Below, in pieces: positions 17,121 through 25,299 of a stretch of DNA of 36,763 nucleotides. This DNA is from Acidobacteriota bacterium (GTDB lineage: Bacteria > Acidobacteriota > Vicinamibacteria > Marinacidobacterales > SMYC01). How positions within the stretch are numbered: position 1 is the first letter of the stretch; every line of letters starts with the position of its first letter. The position numbers and the translations under genes are program-made. Under the pieces are notes generated by a model. It searched no databases. It was not told the DNA's origin and was given only the letters and a program-made list of their open reading frames with translations. The stretch covers positions 1-36,763 of the forward strand of contig SMYC01000017.1 of assembly GCA_004356105.1 (NCBI GenBank). Direction: 5' to 3'.

Positions 17121-17870
17121 CTACTGAGCGCCGCCCTCGAGGAGGTGCTCGACGACTCGTTGTAGCGCGGCGTTTCGATAGTCGGCAAGTTTCTTCCCGT
17201 TGACGAAGAGCACTGGCGTTCCCCTAACGCCCAAGTCTCGGCCGAGCGCGATGTCTTCTTTGACATTGGCGAGCGGCGTCCGCGCGCTCACGCATGCGTT
17301 GAGCGCGTCGATGGCGACATCGAGCTCCATGGGCACGCGATGAAGATCTTGGATGGTCAGTCCCCTCACATCGAACAAGGCGTCGTGCACTTCCCAAAAG
17401 AGCTCCTCGCGTTGGCGTCCCGCGCAGCGTGCGGTGAACGCCGCCTGGCAGGCGAGAGCGTGAAGCTGTTGCTCCATGCGCTCGTTACAGGCGACGTCGA
17501 GTGGGAAGTTTTTGAACACGAGCCGCACGTCGCCTTCGTGGTCCTTCAAGAGCTCGGAAACGGCCTTCGCGGCCTCCGCACAATAGGGGCACTGAAAGTC
17601 GCTGAACACGACGATGGTCACAGTCGCGTCTTCGGCACCGAGACTGAAATCGCGCGTGGGGTCAATCGGGATGTCACGCCGCTCTTGGCGTTCCCAGCGC
17701 TCGACGATGCTCAGCGACGGGTCTTGTATCGCGCGTTGATTTTCCGCGCGCGGAAGATAATGCCAGATGGCGGCAACGAGCAACAGGGCGCCAAGGCCAG
17801 CAAAGGGCAGCATTGTCAGTAAGAACGGCTCCTCCTCGGACGTTCCACTAGAGTCTTTTGGTCGGCTCAT
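17121..17870 (-). CDS. Membrane-anchored DsbA-family thioredoxin-like protein
   Basis: A 249-residue protein with a short cytoplasmic start, one membrane helix (about 16-37, FLLTMLPFAGLGALLLVAAI) and a periplasmic thioredoxin-fold domain. The active site is CPYC (Cys94, Cys97) in VVFSDFQCPYCAEAAK, and the cis-Pro loop is RGTPVLFVNGKK. An inserted helical region lies between (about 130-200), as in DsbA and DsbG-like proteins. CPYC and the FSDFQCP context match the thioredoxin_4/DSBA-like group, which oxidises or isomerises disulfides of exported proteins. Four further Cys (residues about 128-190) lie in the helical insert and could form structural disulfides. It is convergent with the phage-type gene. 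Confidence 0.88.
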   Translation of the reverse strand: MSRPKDSSGTSEEEPFLLTMLPFAGLGALLLVAAIWHYLPRAENQRAIQDPSLSIVERWERQERRDIPIDPTRDFSLGAEDATVTIVVFSDFQCPYCAEAAKAVSELLKDHEGDVRLVFKNFPLDVACNERMEQQLHALACQAAFTARCAGRQREELFWEVHDALFDVRGLTIQDLHRVPMELDVAIDALNACVSARTPLANVKEDIALGRDLGVRGTPVLFVNGKKLADYRNAALQRVVEHLLEGGAQ

Positions 17871-17990
17871 GGCGCTCGTTCAGCCTGTGAAAGGAGATCC
17901 ACCCCATTATAGAATTTCTCGGCAGGATCATGGCGTGATTCTATCCCCAGCGCTTGTGAATTCCGGGGCGAAGAGCGTAACATCGGGCGC

Positions 17991-19256
17991 ATGTCCAGAA
18001 TGCTACTGCTCATTGCCTGCCTCGCTCTTCCCGCTTATGCCGCTTCCGAGAACGTCTACGCGATCGAAGCAGCTCACGTCTTCGACGGCGAGACGTTGCA
18101 TGCGGGATGGGTCGTGGTCGTGCGAGGCGATCGGATCGAGGCGGCCGGACCGTCAGTTATGGTCACGGTTCCGAGTGACGCCGAGCGCATCGCACTCGGT
18201 GGCGCGACACTCGTACCCGGACTCATCGAAGCGCACTCGCACGTCCTCCTACATCCTTATAACGAGGCCTCGTGGAACGACCAGGTCCTGCGCGAGTCGC
18301 GCGCGCTTCGTGTGGCGCGGGCGACGAATCATTTGCGCGACTCACTCCTCGCGGGTTTCACGACGCTCCGAGACCTCGGGAGCGAAGGCGCCGGCTATGC
18401 GGATGTCGGCCTCCGTGACGCCATCGACCAGGGAATCATTGCTGGGCCGCGCTTGCTCGTCGCGGGGCGCGCCATCGTTGCCACCGGAAGTTACGGCCCC
18501 AAGGGGTTTCACCCTGATTGGGACGTACCGCTCGGCGCAGAGCCGGCAGACGGCATCGACGAGCTCATCCGCGTCGTGCGCGACCAGATCGGAAAAGGCG
18601 CGGACTTCATCAAAGTCTACGCGGATTATCGCTGGGGACCCCGCGGCGAGGCTATGGCGACGTTCTCCGTCGAGGAGTTGACACGCATCGTGGAGACGGC
18701 CAAGAGCAGCGGACGCGTCACGGTGGCTCACGCGGGAACGGCCGAAGGCATGAGGCGCGCGGCGCTCGCCGGTGTCGTGAGCATCGAGCACGGGAACGAA
18801 GGGACGCGAGAGATCTTCGACCTCATGGCGGAAAACGGGGTCGCGCTTTGTCCAACGCTCGCCGCCGGTGACGCGATCGCGCAATATGGCGGCTGGAAAA
18901 AAGGCGAAGAGCCTGAACCCGAGCGCATCCGAGTGACGCGTGAGTCGTTCAAAGCAGCGCTCGAAGCAGGCGTGACCATTTGTAGCGGGAGCGATGTCGG
19001 CGTCTTCCCGCATGGCGACAACGTGCGCGAGCTCGAGCTCATGGTCGATTACGGGATGACGGCCGAGGCCGCGCTCGAGGCCGCAACCTCGGTGAACGCG
19101 CGTGTGCTCCAAATGGAGGATGAGATTGGCCGCATCCGCCCGGGCCTCTTCGCGGACCTGTTGGCGGTTGATGGCGACCCGACCGAAGATATCTCTGCTC
19201 TGCGAAACGTGCGCTTCGTGATGAAAGGGGGCGAGATTTACCGCGAGCCTTCCTAG
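17991..19256 (+). CDS. Exported amidohydrolase (imidazolonepropionase/prolidase-like)
   Basis: A 421-residue metal-dependent hydrolase with a signal peptide (about 1-18, [19 protein letters not shown]). Metal ligands of the amidohydrolase superfamily are present in order: His82 and His84 in [10 protein letters not shown], Lys208 in FIKVYAD (bridging, probably carboxylated), His247 in TVAHAGT, His267 in SIEHGNEG and Asp335 in CSGSDVG. The C-terminal [20 protein letters not shown] strand closes the composite beta-sandwich. This subgroup includes Xaa-Pro and Xaa-Arg/Lys dipeptidases that act outside the cytoplasm; the substrate cannot be read from sequence. A single gene with its own upstream region. 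Its stop touches the broken phosphoesterase on the other strand. Confidence 0.9.
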   Translation: MSRMLLLIACLALPAYAASENVYAIEAAHVFDGETLHAGWVVVVRGDRIEAAGPSVMVTVPSDAERIALGGATLVPGLIEAHSHVLLHPYNEASWNDQVLRESRALRVARATNHLRDSLLAGFTTLRDLGSEGAGYADVGLRDAIDQGIIAGPRLLVAGRAIVATGSYGPKGFHPDWDVPLGAEPADGIDELIRVVRDQIGKGADFIKVYADYRWGPRGEAMATFSVEELTRIVETAKSSGRVTVAHAGTAEGMRRAALAGVVSIEHGNEGTREIFDLMAENGVALCPTLAAGDAIAQYGGWKKGEEPEPERIRVTRESFKAALEAGVTICSGSDVGVFPHGDNVRELELMVDYGMTAEAALEAATSVNARVLQMEDEIGRIRPGLFADLLAVDGDPTEDISALRNVRFVMKGGEIYREPS

Positions 19257-19311
19257 GAAGATCGAAACCGAGATGGGTATCCGAGACGAAGAGGATTCGC
19301 GTCAGATCCAT
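19255..19311 (-). pseudogene. N-terminal stump of a Mre11-like phosphoesterase
   Basis: From the ATG at 19311 the minus strand reads [19 protein letters not shown]. This is the opening strand and first metal motif (Asp-x-His) of a calcineurin-type phosphoesterase of the kind annotated as DNA repair exonuclease. After about 20 codons the frame simply mirrors the end of the amidohydrolase gene, so the rest of the protein is missing. The truncation coincides with the amidohydrolase stop codon. No strong ribosome site precedes the ATG. The match is short, so confidence is modest. Confidence 0.42.
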
Positions 19312-19447
19312 CGCAGCATCGTCCGCAGCTTGGCTCGGTCCACGGGCGCGCATGCGGGGCTACGTAAAGCTCGACGGGACGCTCGTCTTTGACGCGCGCG
19401 ACCAGCGCGCGGAGCTCTCAAGTAAGCGCGGTCAGCCGGTCATAGGA

Positions 19448-19588
19448 AGGGCAGACGCTGTGCTCGCGAGCGATCGTTTCGATCGTCTCGCGCGAGAAAT
19501 CGTCTCGGCGAAAGAGGGTCAAGACCGCATCCTCGATGCGATCGTAGAAGCCGCGCGCGAAGCTGCGCTCTTCGCCGGTGCAGGCTTG
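19448..19588 (-). pseudogene. Internal fragment of an Fe-S (DEAD_2/DinG-type) DNA helicase
   Basis: Just downstream of the SEC-C gene the minus strand contains about 47 codons without a start: ACTGEERSFARGFYDRIEDA, a helix, then IAREHSVCP. DEAD_2-type helicases (XPD/DinG relatives) have this arrangement around the iron-sulfur cluster: a Cys, ARG-aromatic-aromatic-DR, then VCPFE. Both Cys are kept. Neither the Walker motifs before nor the helicase motifs after are present, and stops bracket it. It lies in the same direction as, and 140 bases before, the phosphoesterase stump, so both may come from one lost DNA-processing operon. No expression is expected. Confidence 0.45.
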
Positions 19589-19594
19589 TCAGGA

Positions 19595-20747
19595 TTATCC
19601 CCCGCAGCACTCACCGTAGCTTTTTCCCCTGCCGCAAGGGCAAGGCTCGTGCGACTGAAGCTGCTCCATCACCGGGATCTGGAACAAGATGCCGGAATCC
19701 CAACCGGGATTCTCGTGGCGCAAGCCGTCGGCTTCGTCATCCTTCCGCCGAAGAACCCGAGCATGGACGAAGAGCGCTTTTTCGAGCTCGTCGGGAAGCA
19801 TGAAGGAGGTAGCCTCACGAAGCTCGGACTGCATCATCGCCCCCGCGGCCTCGGTGAAGTGAAAGCGCAGCGCGTCGAAGATGCGCCCGCGCAGCGCGGG
19901 GTCGTCTTCCACGTCCACGAGCCCGCGCAGTAGGGTTTCCGAGGACGGAAGCTTCATGGCCTGGAGGGCGCCGATAGCATAGAGGCGGAAGCCGAAGGAG
20001 CCTTCGCGATAGCGCGCGTCGAGCAAGCTGAGGCAAGCAGGGGAGCCGAGCCGCCCGAGCGCTGCAGAAGCGGCCTCGGCTAACCCGTCGTCATCGTGGC
20101 CGAGAAGCTCGACGAGGGGCCGAGTCACTTCGTAGAGCTTCATGGACCCCGCGAGCCCAATCAGCGCCCATTGCAGAAGAAAACTCTTCATACGGTCGAG
20201 CTTCTGAAACTTTTCGACGACCACCTGACGCGTTTCCCTCGCCGTGAGCGCTTCGAGCAGGTCCTCGACTGGCTCCCAGTCGTCGAGCTCGAAACGGGGT
20301 GTATCGAAGTCGCTCGCAAGCAGAGAGAGCCTCTGCCAAAGCTCCGTCGTCGACATCTGCCGCAGCCTGCGCCGCTGCTCGACGCGCGCGTGGGCAGAGT
20401 CGGACAAAACGCTCCGCAACAGATCTTCGTGGCTCTCGACGAGCGGCAGCGGGGCGCGCGCGAGCCATTCTTCGACGCAGGGGCTGAGAACGCTCGAGCT
20501 CCATCGCAGATTCGAGCAGCGAGCTCCTGTTCAAGGGAAAGCGCCTCACGTGGCCGAGCGAGAAGAACGCCGCCTCCTCACCGAAACGGCGGTAAGCCCC
20601 GAGCACGAGAGGGATGAGCCCCTCGTCCAAGGACCAGGATTCGTGAAAATAGAACGTTACCAGATCGCGGACCAAAGGCTCTTCGTGAAGAAGAAACCTC
20701 TTGAGCGCTTCATTCGGGATAGGGTTTTGTTGGTGTGGCCTGAGCAT
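19595..20747 (-). pseudogene. HEAT-repeat protein with C-terminal SEC-C metal-binding motif, frameshifted
   Basis: The ATG at 20747 has an excellent ribosome site (AAGGAGG, minus strand, 20754-20760). The frame starts MLRPHQQNPIPNEALKRF and continues through LLESAMELERSQP, then would run on in the wrong frame. The second part, in another frame, reads CVEEWLARAPLPLVESHEDL and goes on to the end. The switch falls in a run of four C (plus-strand G, 20480-20483); three C would restore one protein of about 383 residues. The body has HEAT-like helix pairs (for example [21 protein letters not shown]) and the end has CPCGRGKSYGECC, the SEC-C zinc motif. Function is unknown; this type may serve as a protein-binding scaffold. 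It may be a real mutation or a homopolymer sequencing error. Confidence 0.75.
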
Positions 20748-20922
20748 GTTCCGCCTCCTTCTAGCAATAGAAGGACGAGATCCCGTGCGGAAAACCTCCC
20801 AGTCTGAGCCACGCAATCTTGCTGATGAAGAGCTCGACGAGAGACGGGTCGATGACATCTTTCCGCTCGTGACAGCGATCGGGCACATACAACGCGGTTT
20901 CGCCCTGTGGTAGAGTTTTGCG

Positions 20923-21585
20923 ATGAAATGGTTACTCCTGGCTGCTCTTGCAGCTCCCGCGACTCAGACTGAGACCAAGACTAGGGACGACACGAGCGAG
21001 CGTCAGCTCGTTCTCGCCGAGAAAAAAGTTCACTATCTAGAGGCTGGGGATAGCACTCGACCCACTGTGTTGCTCCTGCATGGGGGCCGCTTCAGCTCGG
21101 AGACCTGGCGCGAGCTAGGAACGATTGATCTCGTCGCCGCCGCTGGCTATCACGTGCTCGCTCTGGATTTGCCGGGCTACGGCCGTTCTCAAACCTCGCC
21201 GATCGATCCAAAGGACTTTCTCGTCGAGGCGATGGACGCGCTCTGCGTGGAGAAAGCTTTCATCGTTTCGCCGTCGATGAGCGGGCAGTTCAGCTTCCCT
21301 CTCGTCACGCGCAACCCGGACAAGGTCTTGGGTTTCGTCCCCGTGGCGCCCGGGGGGATCGATCGTTACAAGGGCGCTCTTCGCAAAGTGAGCGTCCCGT
21401 CGCTCGTCTTGTGGGGGGAGAACGACAATATCATCCCCGTCGAGAAGTCGGACGTTCTCGCCGCGGCGCTCACCGATAGCCGGCGCGTTATCTTCAAAGG
21501 AGCGAGTCATCCGTGCTATCTGGATAGCCCCGAGGAGTTCCATCGGGAGCTTCTCGACTTCTTCGCGTCAGCTTCCGGTCGCTAA
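20923..21585 (+). CDS. Alpha/beta hydrolase, ABHD14-like
   Basis: A 220-residue serine hydrolase fold protein that matches the eukaryotic ABHD14 pattern closely. Shared blocks: LLHGGRFSSETWRELGT, LDLPGYGRS, SPSMSGQFSFPL with the nucleophile Ser118, GFVPVAP, LVLWGENDN with Asp168, and GASHPCYLDSPEEFH with His196. The nucleophile elbow is Ser-Pro-Ser-Met-Ser instead of Gly-x-Ser-x-Gly, exactly as in ABHD14B (SPSLSG). ABHD14B has been reported as a lysine deacetylase that transfers acetyl to CoA; whether this protein does so is unknown. The first 15 residues (MKWLLLAALAAP) look like a weak signal peptide, which is unlike the cytosolic mammalian enzyme. Its stop overlaps the small convergent gene by four bases. 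Confidence 0.87.
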   Translation: MKWLLLAALAAPATQTETKTRDDTSERQLVLAEKKVHYLEAGDSTRPTVLLLHGGRFSSETWRELGTIDLVAAAGYHVLALDLPGYGRSQTSPIDPKDFLVEAMDALCVEKAFIVSPSMSGQFSFPLVTRNPDKVLGFVPVAPGGIDRYKGALRKVSVPSLVLWGENDNIIPVEKSDVLAAALTDSRRVIFKGASHPCYLDSPEEFHRELLDFFASASGR

Positions 21586-21758
21586 CGTTTCGTCAAGAAG
21601 TCCTGGGCCTCGAGCGTTGACTGGATGGCCGCCAGCAACCAGGATGAGTGGCGCGTGAGCTGCGGCTCCGACGTGAGGGTGGGTGTTTCTATGAATGCTG
21701 CCGAGATGATGGCGATCGAGCCGCCGAAGACGATGGTTCGGCGCATCGACAAGAGCAT
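21582..21758 (-). CDS. Small exported or membrane protein of 58 residues
   Basis: A short ORF with a proper ribosome site (GGGGAGGAAG, minus strand, about 21769-21778) before the ATG at 21758; spacing is slightly long. It begins MLLSMRRTIVFGGSIAIISA, a positively charged start followed by a hydrophobic run as in a signal peptide or single membrane helix, then a polar tail with TLTSEPQLTRHSSWLLAAI and an acidic-basic end. An internal Met at residue 5 is an alternative start. No known family. It overlaps the end of the ABHD14-like gene convergently by four bases. The feature is supported mainly by the start region and composition. Confidence 0.5.
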   Translation of the reverse strand: MLLSMRRTIVFGGSIAIISAAFIETPTLTSEPQLTRHSSWLLAAIQSTLEAQDFLTKR

Positions 21759-21937
21759 TTTCGTGGGTCTTCCTCCCCAATTGCAATGGAGTCCTGCCTT
21801 GATCTGTAGGCTCGCCCCTACAGCCACGGACCTGTTCCGAGACGGAAACCCGGCCTAAGTATTTCGATTCTAAGCAGATGTAGGTGGGTGTCGAAAAGCC
21901 GGAACTTGGCCCGATCGTTGCTAATACACGATCCGTA

Positions 21938-22345
21938 ATGAGCAAGTACCAGCCCGAGCGCGTGTGGCCTCGGCTCGTTCCGCAGGGGTCGGTGATGGTC
22001 TCCATCTATGGCCCCAATGGCAATCAGGCCTATGGCGTAATCACCGACGTCTCCGTGGGAGGCGCCAAGATCGTCGCCGGCGTCGGCTTCCCAGCAGGTG
22101 ACAGCCTGCTGCTCCGGATCGGGTTTGATCCGGACGCGCCTTACTCAACATCCGGCAGGGTCATTTGGTGCCACGACGAGAGCGACGCGACGCATCGCGC
22201 CTCCTTCTCGCACGGTATCCGGTTCATGATCACGGATCCCGAACAGGAGGGCCGCCTTCGCGCGATACTCGAAAGTCCTGGTTTCGAACAGCCCGTGCTA
22301 CCCGGGCAGCTGGCCACCGCGTCCAAAAGCTCCTCCTCCGGCTAA
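21938..22345 (+). CDS. PilZ-domain protein (possible c-di-GMP receptor)
   Basis: A PilZ domain of about 135 residues. The c-di-GMP motif is present in both halves: RVWPR (Arg-x-x-x-Arg) near the start and DVSVGG (Asp-x-Ser-x-x-Gly) about 35 residues on. The beta-barrel strands continue with SLLLRIGF and SGRVIWCHD, then a HGIRFM turn and a C-terminal helix. The start is uncertain: ATG at 21938 gives MSKYQPERVW and places the motif near the N-terminus as usual; GTG at 21884 would add 18 residues. PilZ proteins of this single-domain type bind c-di-GMP and regulate motility or exopolysaccharide. It precedes the GNAT gene by 42 bases. Confidence 0.82.
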   Translation: MSKYQPERVWPRLVPQGSVMVSIYGPNGNQAYGVITDVSVGGAKIVAGVGFPAGDSLLLRIGFDPDAPYSTSGRVIWCHDESDATHRASFSHGIRFMITDPEQEGRLRAILESPGFEQPVLPGQLATASKSSSSG

Positions 22346-22387
22346 AGCTGTTTTCCGCCGTCCCTCCAAAATATATAATGTCGCCAA

Positions 22388-22993
22388 ATGGAGGAGCACA
22401 AAACCTACACGATCAAGCAATACCCGTTGGAGCAAGGCGGTCTCGAAATCGAGTATATCGAGGAATTTTTTGGAGAGTTCGACCGCAAGAAAACGGCGGG
22501 GGAGATCCAGGCGCGCCTGAAGGGGCGCGAGCATGTCATCCAAATTGTGGAAGCACAGCTTCCGAGTGATGAGAGCCTAATTGTTCCGGTGTCGTTCAAA
22601 GTGGGACACGAGATCTTCGCGGACGAGAAGGACCAAAAGCTCCGAGATCTCGTCGCTCGCCTTCGGGGCGCGGTCGACTTCGAGGGCCGACATATCTTGT
22701 ATAGCTGGATTGGCGGCACGCGCTCGGATTGGCGCGGGCAGGGTCACTTTCGTGCGCTTACGGAACAGCAAGAGGCCTGGGCCCACGAGCACGGCTTCAA
22801 AGAAGTCGTGGTCAAGACGAAGAACAAGTTCTACGGCATGCGGGGGACGCTGACGCACCTGAACTTCGACGTCATAAAGTACGAGCGCAACGAGCTCGAC
22901 AATCGCGACTCGAAAGTCTATCTGAGCAAGCGCATCGGACCGGAAGTGCTCCAGACACATCAGAGCAAGCGCAACTTGGTGCAGGCGGTCTAG
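22388..22993 (+). CDS. GNAT-family N-acetyltransferase
   Basis: A 201-residue protein with the GNAT core in its C-terminal half. The acetyl-CoA pyrophosphate loop is RGQGHF (116-121), preceded by a strand ILYSWIGGTRSDW and followed by a helix RALTEQQEAWAHEHGF and strand EVVVKTK. FYGMRGTLTHLNFDVIKYE resembles the last strands of the fold. The N-terminal 60 residues form a separate mixed domain (EIEYIEEFFGEFDRKKTAG). The acceptor substrate is not evident. The ATG at 22388 is the first in frame, without a strong ribosome site. It is convergent with the HD-domain gene 12 bases away. Confidence 0.8.
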   Translation: MEEHKTYTIKQYPLEQGGLEIEYIEEFFGEFDRKKTAGEIQARLKGREHVIQIVEAQLPSDESLIVPVSFKVGHEIFADEKDQKLRDLVARLRGAVDFEGRHILYSWIGGTRSDWRGQGHFRALTEQQEAWAHEHGFKEVVVKTKNKFYGMRGTLTHLNFDVIKYERNELDNRDSKVYLSKRIGPEVLQTHQSKRNLVQAV

Positions 22994-23005
22994 GTCTAGT
23001 CCTCG

Positions 23006-23584
23006 TCAGTTTTTCCTGAGGTCGCGTCCCTGGATCCCTAGCTCTTCCGCGTAGGGTTTCAACGCGTCGATGACGAACTGGATGTGCTCGCCCAGGTCGG
23101 CCTCGAGGAGCTCTACTCCCGTGTACACCTCGGCGCGCTCCACTTTGGCGGCAAAAGCTTTGTCTTTGAGCTTTTTTTTCACGCTCTTGGGTGCCAATGT
23201 CGAGACACCTTCCGGCCGAACGAGACAACAGGCGACGATGAAGCCGGTCAGCTCGTCGCAGGCGAGAAGCGCTTTGTCCAGCTGGCTCTGATAGGGAACG
23301 TTCCACTTCGTGTAGTGCGCGGAGATTGCGTAGGCGAGCTCTTCCTCGCCGCGCTCCCGTAGCCAGCCGACGATGCGGTTCGGATGATCCTCGGGCCATT
23401 TTTCGTAGTCGGCGTCGTGCAGCATGCCCGTGGCTCCCCATGCCTCTTCGTCGGCCGCGCCTTCTCCATATCGGTGCGCGGCGCGGCGCATGACGACCTC
23501 CACGGCTCGCGCGTGCTTGCGCAGCGACTCCGTCTCGGTCCATTCGCTCAAGTGGGCCCAAGCCGCGTCACGCGTCAGTTCCAT
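23006..23584 (-). CDS. HD-superfamily hydrolase
   Basis: A 192-residue HD-domain protein. Metal-binding residues are visible: His24 in RKHARAVE, the His56-Asp57 pair in GMLHDADYEKWPEDH, His67, His90 in AISAHYTKW, and Asp in LDKALLACDELTGF. The family includes nucleotide and phosphate hydrolases; this subgroup (with DADYEKWPEDHP and a VRPEGV segment) is widespread, conserved and of unknown substrate. The C-terminal part is a charged helical region (APKSVKKKLKDKAFAAKVER) often seen in the same family. GGAGACAAAGT before the ATG gives an acceptable ribosome site. It is convergent with the GNAT gene. Confidence 0.85.
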   Translation of the reverse strand: MELTRDAAWAHLSEWTETESLRKHARAVEVVMRRAAHRYGEGAADEEAWGATGMLHDADYEKWPEDHPNRIVGWLRERGEEELAYAISAHYTKWNVPYQSQLDKALLACDELTGFIVACCLVRPEGVSTLAPKSVKKKLKDKAFAAKVERAEVYTGVELLEADLGEHIQFVIDALKPYAEELGIQGRDLRKN

Positions 23585-23625
23585 ACTTTGTCTCCTTCGG
23601 GCTTATTCTATCCGTGCGTGTCGTG

Positions 23626-23652
23626 TCAGTGATCAGTGATCAGTGATCACTG
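23626..23652. repeat. Tandem heptamer repeat (CAGTGAT x3) ending in a palindrome
   Basis: CAGTGAT occurs three times in tandem at 23627-23647 and continues as CACTG, making the right end an inverted copy of the left (CAGTGATCACTG). It lies between the HD gene start and the end of the phosphatase gene, and it supplies the phosphatase stop codon. It is too short and direct for a CRISPR; it resembles heptad-period intergenic repeats. Confidence 0.75.
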
Positions 23653-24702
23653 AGAGTGACATGGACGTGCGGGTGACCGTGGTTTTCCCACGTCGCCGCG
23701 TGCGCCGCACCAGGAATAGGATCGGAAAATGTCCTCGGGTCCGGGCGCTACGACGGCACCCTCCTCACGAGTTCCGAGAACGTCGTAGAAATCCAGCCGA
23801 AGCCGAACCGGGTCGACCTCCAGAATGGCGAAGCCGAACTCACGCGAAAAGTGGCGCTGGGTCGTGCTCGTTAGCTTCGGACTCTTGTTACGCCCTTTGC
23901 TTTTCGCCGAGGCACCCTGGATCACTTGCTCGAATCCTTCCGCGGTGATGTGCTCTTGATGATGGGCGTGTCCTGCGACGTAGAGATGGACGCCGCATTC
24001 TCGAAACAATGGCCTCTCGAGCAGTGCCCGTACACGGCGCTCGTTGGCATTATTTTGATGATGCCCGTTGTTATAGACTGGCTGGTGCCCGAAGACGATC
24101 TTCCAACGTTCCGTGCGCTTGTCGTCGCGCTCACCGCACAGAGCTCGCTTCGCGGCATGCACCTGCAAACCGTTCAAATCCCGACGGACATCCGAATCGG
24201 TATGAAGACCGTAAATCTGGATCCACTCCGGAAGCTCTGGAACCTCATAATGAAGCGCCGGCAGACGCCAAAGCTTGCTGAACTCGGTATAGGTGACCCA
24301 AGTGCCGAGCGTGTTCTTTCGATAGTCGTGATTGCCCAAAACGGCCCAAAAGCGAAAACCTTCGATCTCCTCGAACCTTCGATAAGGCGCTTCGAATTTT
24401 TCGCTGAACTGGTCCAGGATTTCCTGATAGCTGCCCTGAACGCTATCCCGCGCCGTCACCCGGATACCGTTGTCGTAGGCATTGTCACCAAGCATCAGCG
24501 CGAATTGGCAATCGCGCTCACGGCAAATCTCGTACATTGCGCGGCCGACGCGGTGCTGTCCGGCTTTCCCGGTACCGCTATCTCCGAAAAGTAGGATGAC
24601 GAGCCGCTCCCGATTCCGGAGATCCGTTCTTTCGTAAGTCTGCCCCCAGAGCTCGGCTGCGGTGAGAAAAAAGACCAAAAGGAGTCCGAACCGTCTGCGC
24701 AT
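23647..24702 (-). CDS. Exported metallophosphoesterase (purple acid phosphatase-like)
   Basis: A 351-residue protein with a signal peptide (about 1-20, MRRRFGLLLVFFLTAAELWG) and the five blocks of metallophosphatases: GDSGTGK (Asp41), LGDNAYDNG (Asp73, Asn74), LGNHDYRK, FGHQPVYNNG, and AGHAHHQEH. The order and the wording, especially the closing GHAHHQEH, recall tartrate-resistant or purple acid phosphatases of the ACP5 type more than SbcD nucleases. It probably releases phosphate from esters in the periplasm. The last 30 residues (SYSWCGARGDVGKPRSPARP) read into the repeat at 23626-23652, so the natural C-terminus may be shorter. The start codon is divergent from the broken gene at 24708. 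Confidence 0.88.
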   Translation of the reverse strand: MRRRFGLLLVFFLTAAELWGQTYERTDLRNRERLVILLFGDSGTGKAGQHRVGRAMYEICRERDCQFALMLGDNAYDNGIRVTARDSVQGSYQEILDQFSEKFEAPYRRFEEIEGFRFWAVLGNHDYRKNTLGTWVTYTEFSKLWRLPALHYEVPELPEWIQIYGLHTDSDVRRDLNGLQVHAAKRALCGERDDKRTERWKIVFGHQPVYNNGHHQNNANERRVRALLERPLFRECGVHLYVAGHAHHQEHITAEGFEQVIQGASAKSKGRNKSPKLTSTTQRHFSREFGFAILEVDPVRLRLDFYDVLGTREEGAVVAPGPEDIFRSYSWCGARGDVGKPRSPARPCHSQ

Positions 24703-24707
24703 CGACT

Positions 24708-25050
24708 TTGATTCTACCCTGTGCTGCGGACGAGAGTCGTTTGGTTCCGCCGGGCGACCAGTGGCAACGAGTCTGGAATCTCACCGTGTGGTCGATCGCC
24801 ATCGGGTCGGTGCTCTTGATTGCCGCTGGCGTCCGTTCCTCGGTCCGCGGGAATGCCCCGAGCGACGCGGGCATCCGTTGGGCTCAAATGGGCCGTAGCG
24901 GTCAGCCTCGTGGCCCCTGGTGCTCGTCGCCAAGTTCTCGCTCCATCAGTATGTCAACCAGAACGACATTTACCATGTGATTCAAATGGGCGGCCTCTGC
25001 TGCCTGTACCGGGGTACCCTGGACCTCACCGCCGTCGCCACAGTCCGACA
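24708..25050 (+). pseudogene. Broken integral membrane protein gene with at least two frameshifts
   Basis: Three different frames each hold a protein-like piece in order. Frame one (24708-about 24880): VPPGDQWQRVWNLTVWSIAI and the hydrophobic GSVLLIAAGVRSS. Frame two (about 24880-24920): GLKWAVAVSLVA. Frame three (about 24920-25050): VAKFSLHQYVNQNDIYHVIQ and MGGLCCLYRGTLDLT. Joined, they make the end of a multi-helix membrane protein with Asp-rich loops; I recall this NQND-x-YH-x-x-Q pattern from uncharacterised bacterial membrane proteins but cannot name a function. No start with a ribosome site is visible, so the 5' part may also be missing. From 25051 to 25299 I see nothing further except the promoter region of the next gene. 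Confidence 0.6.
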
Positions 25051-25299
25051 GATCACCCAAACAACACCTCTTGAATCTACCGAATACGGTAAGACACCAA
25101 AACTCGAAAATTCAACAGCCCGTCGTTCCCCGACCTGGTGCTCGGTGGCCGCAAGACCGAAAGCCAGGTGTTAAACAAGGATAGAAGGATACTTCGTGCT
25201 CCGTAGCCTGGACTTGCCCGCCGAGACCAGATGGTGGAATATGGCCGGGCACCCCATTGCCTCTGGAGGGGCTCTTACTCGTTGACTAGGAGAAAAAGA

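Noticed and set aside
18342..19112. 256-codon minus-strand ORF
   Set aside because: Shadow of the amidohydrolase, whose metal ligands are all present on the other strand.
19352..19933. 193-codon plus-strand ORF
   Set aside because: It runs antisense to the SEC-C gene end and the helicase fragment; no ribosome site and no family pattern.
23626..23652. Direct repeats as a CRISPR array
   Set aside because: Units are seven bases without spacers.
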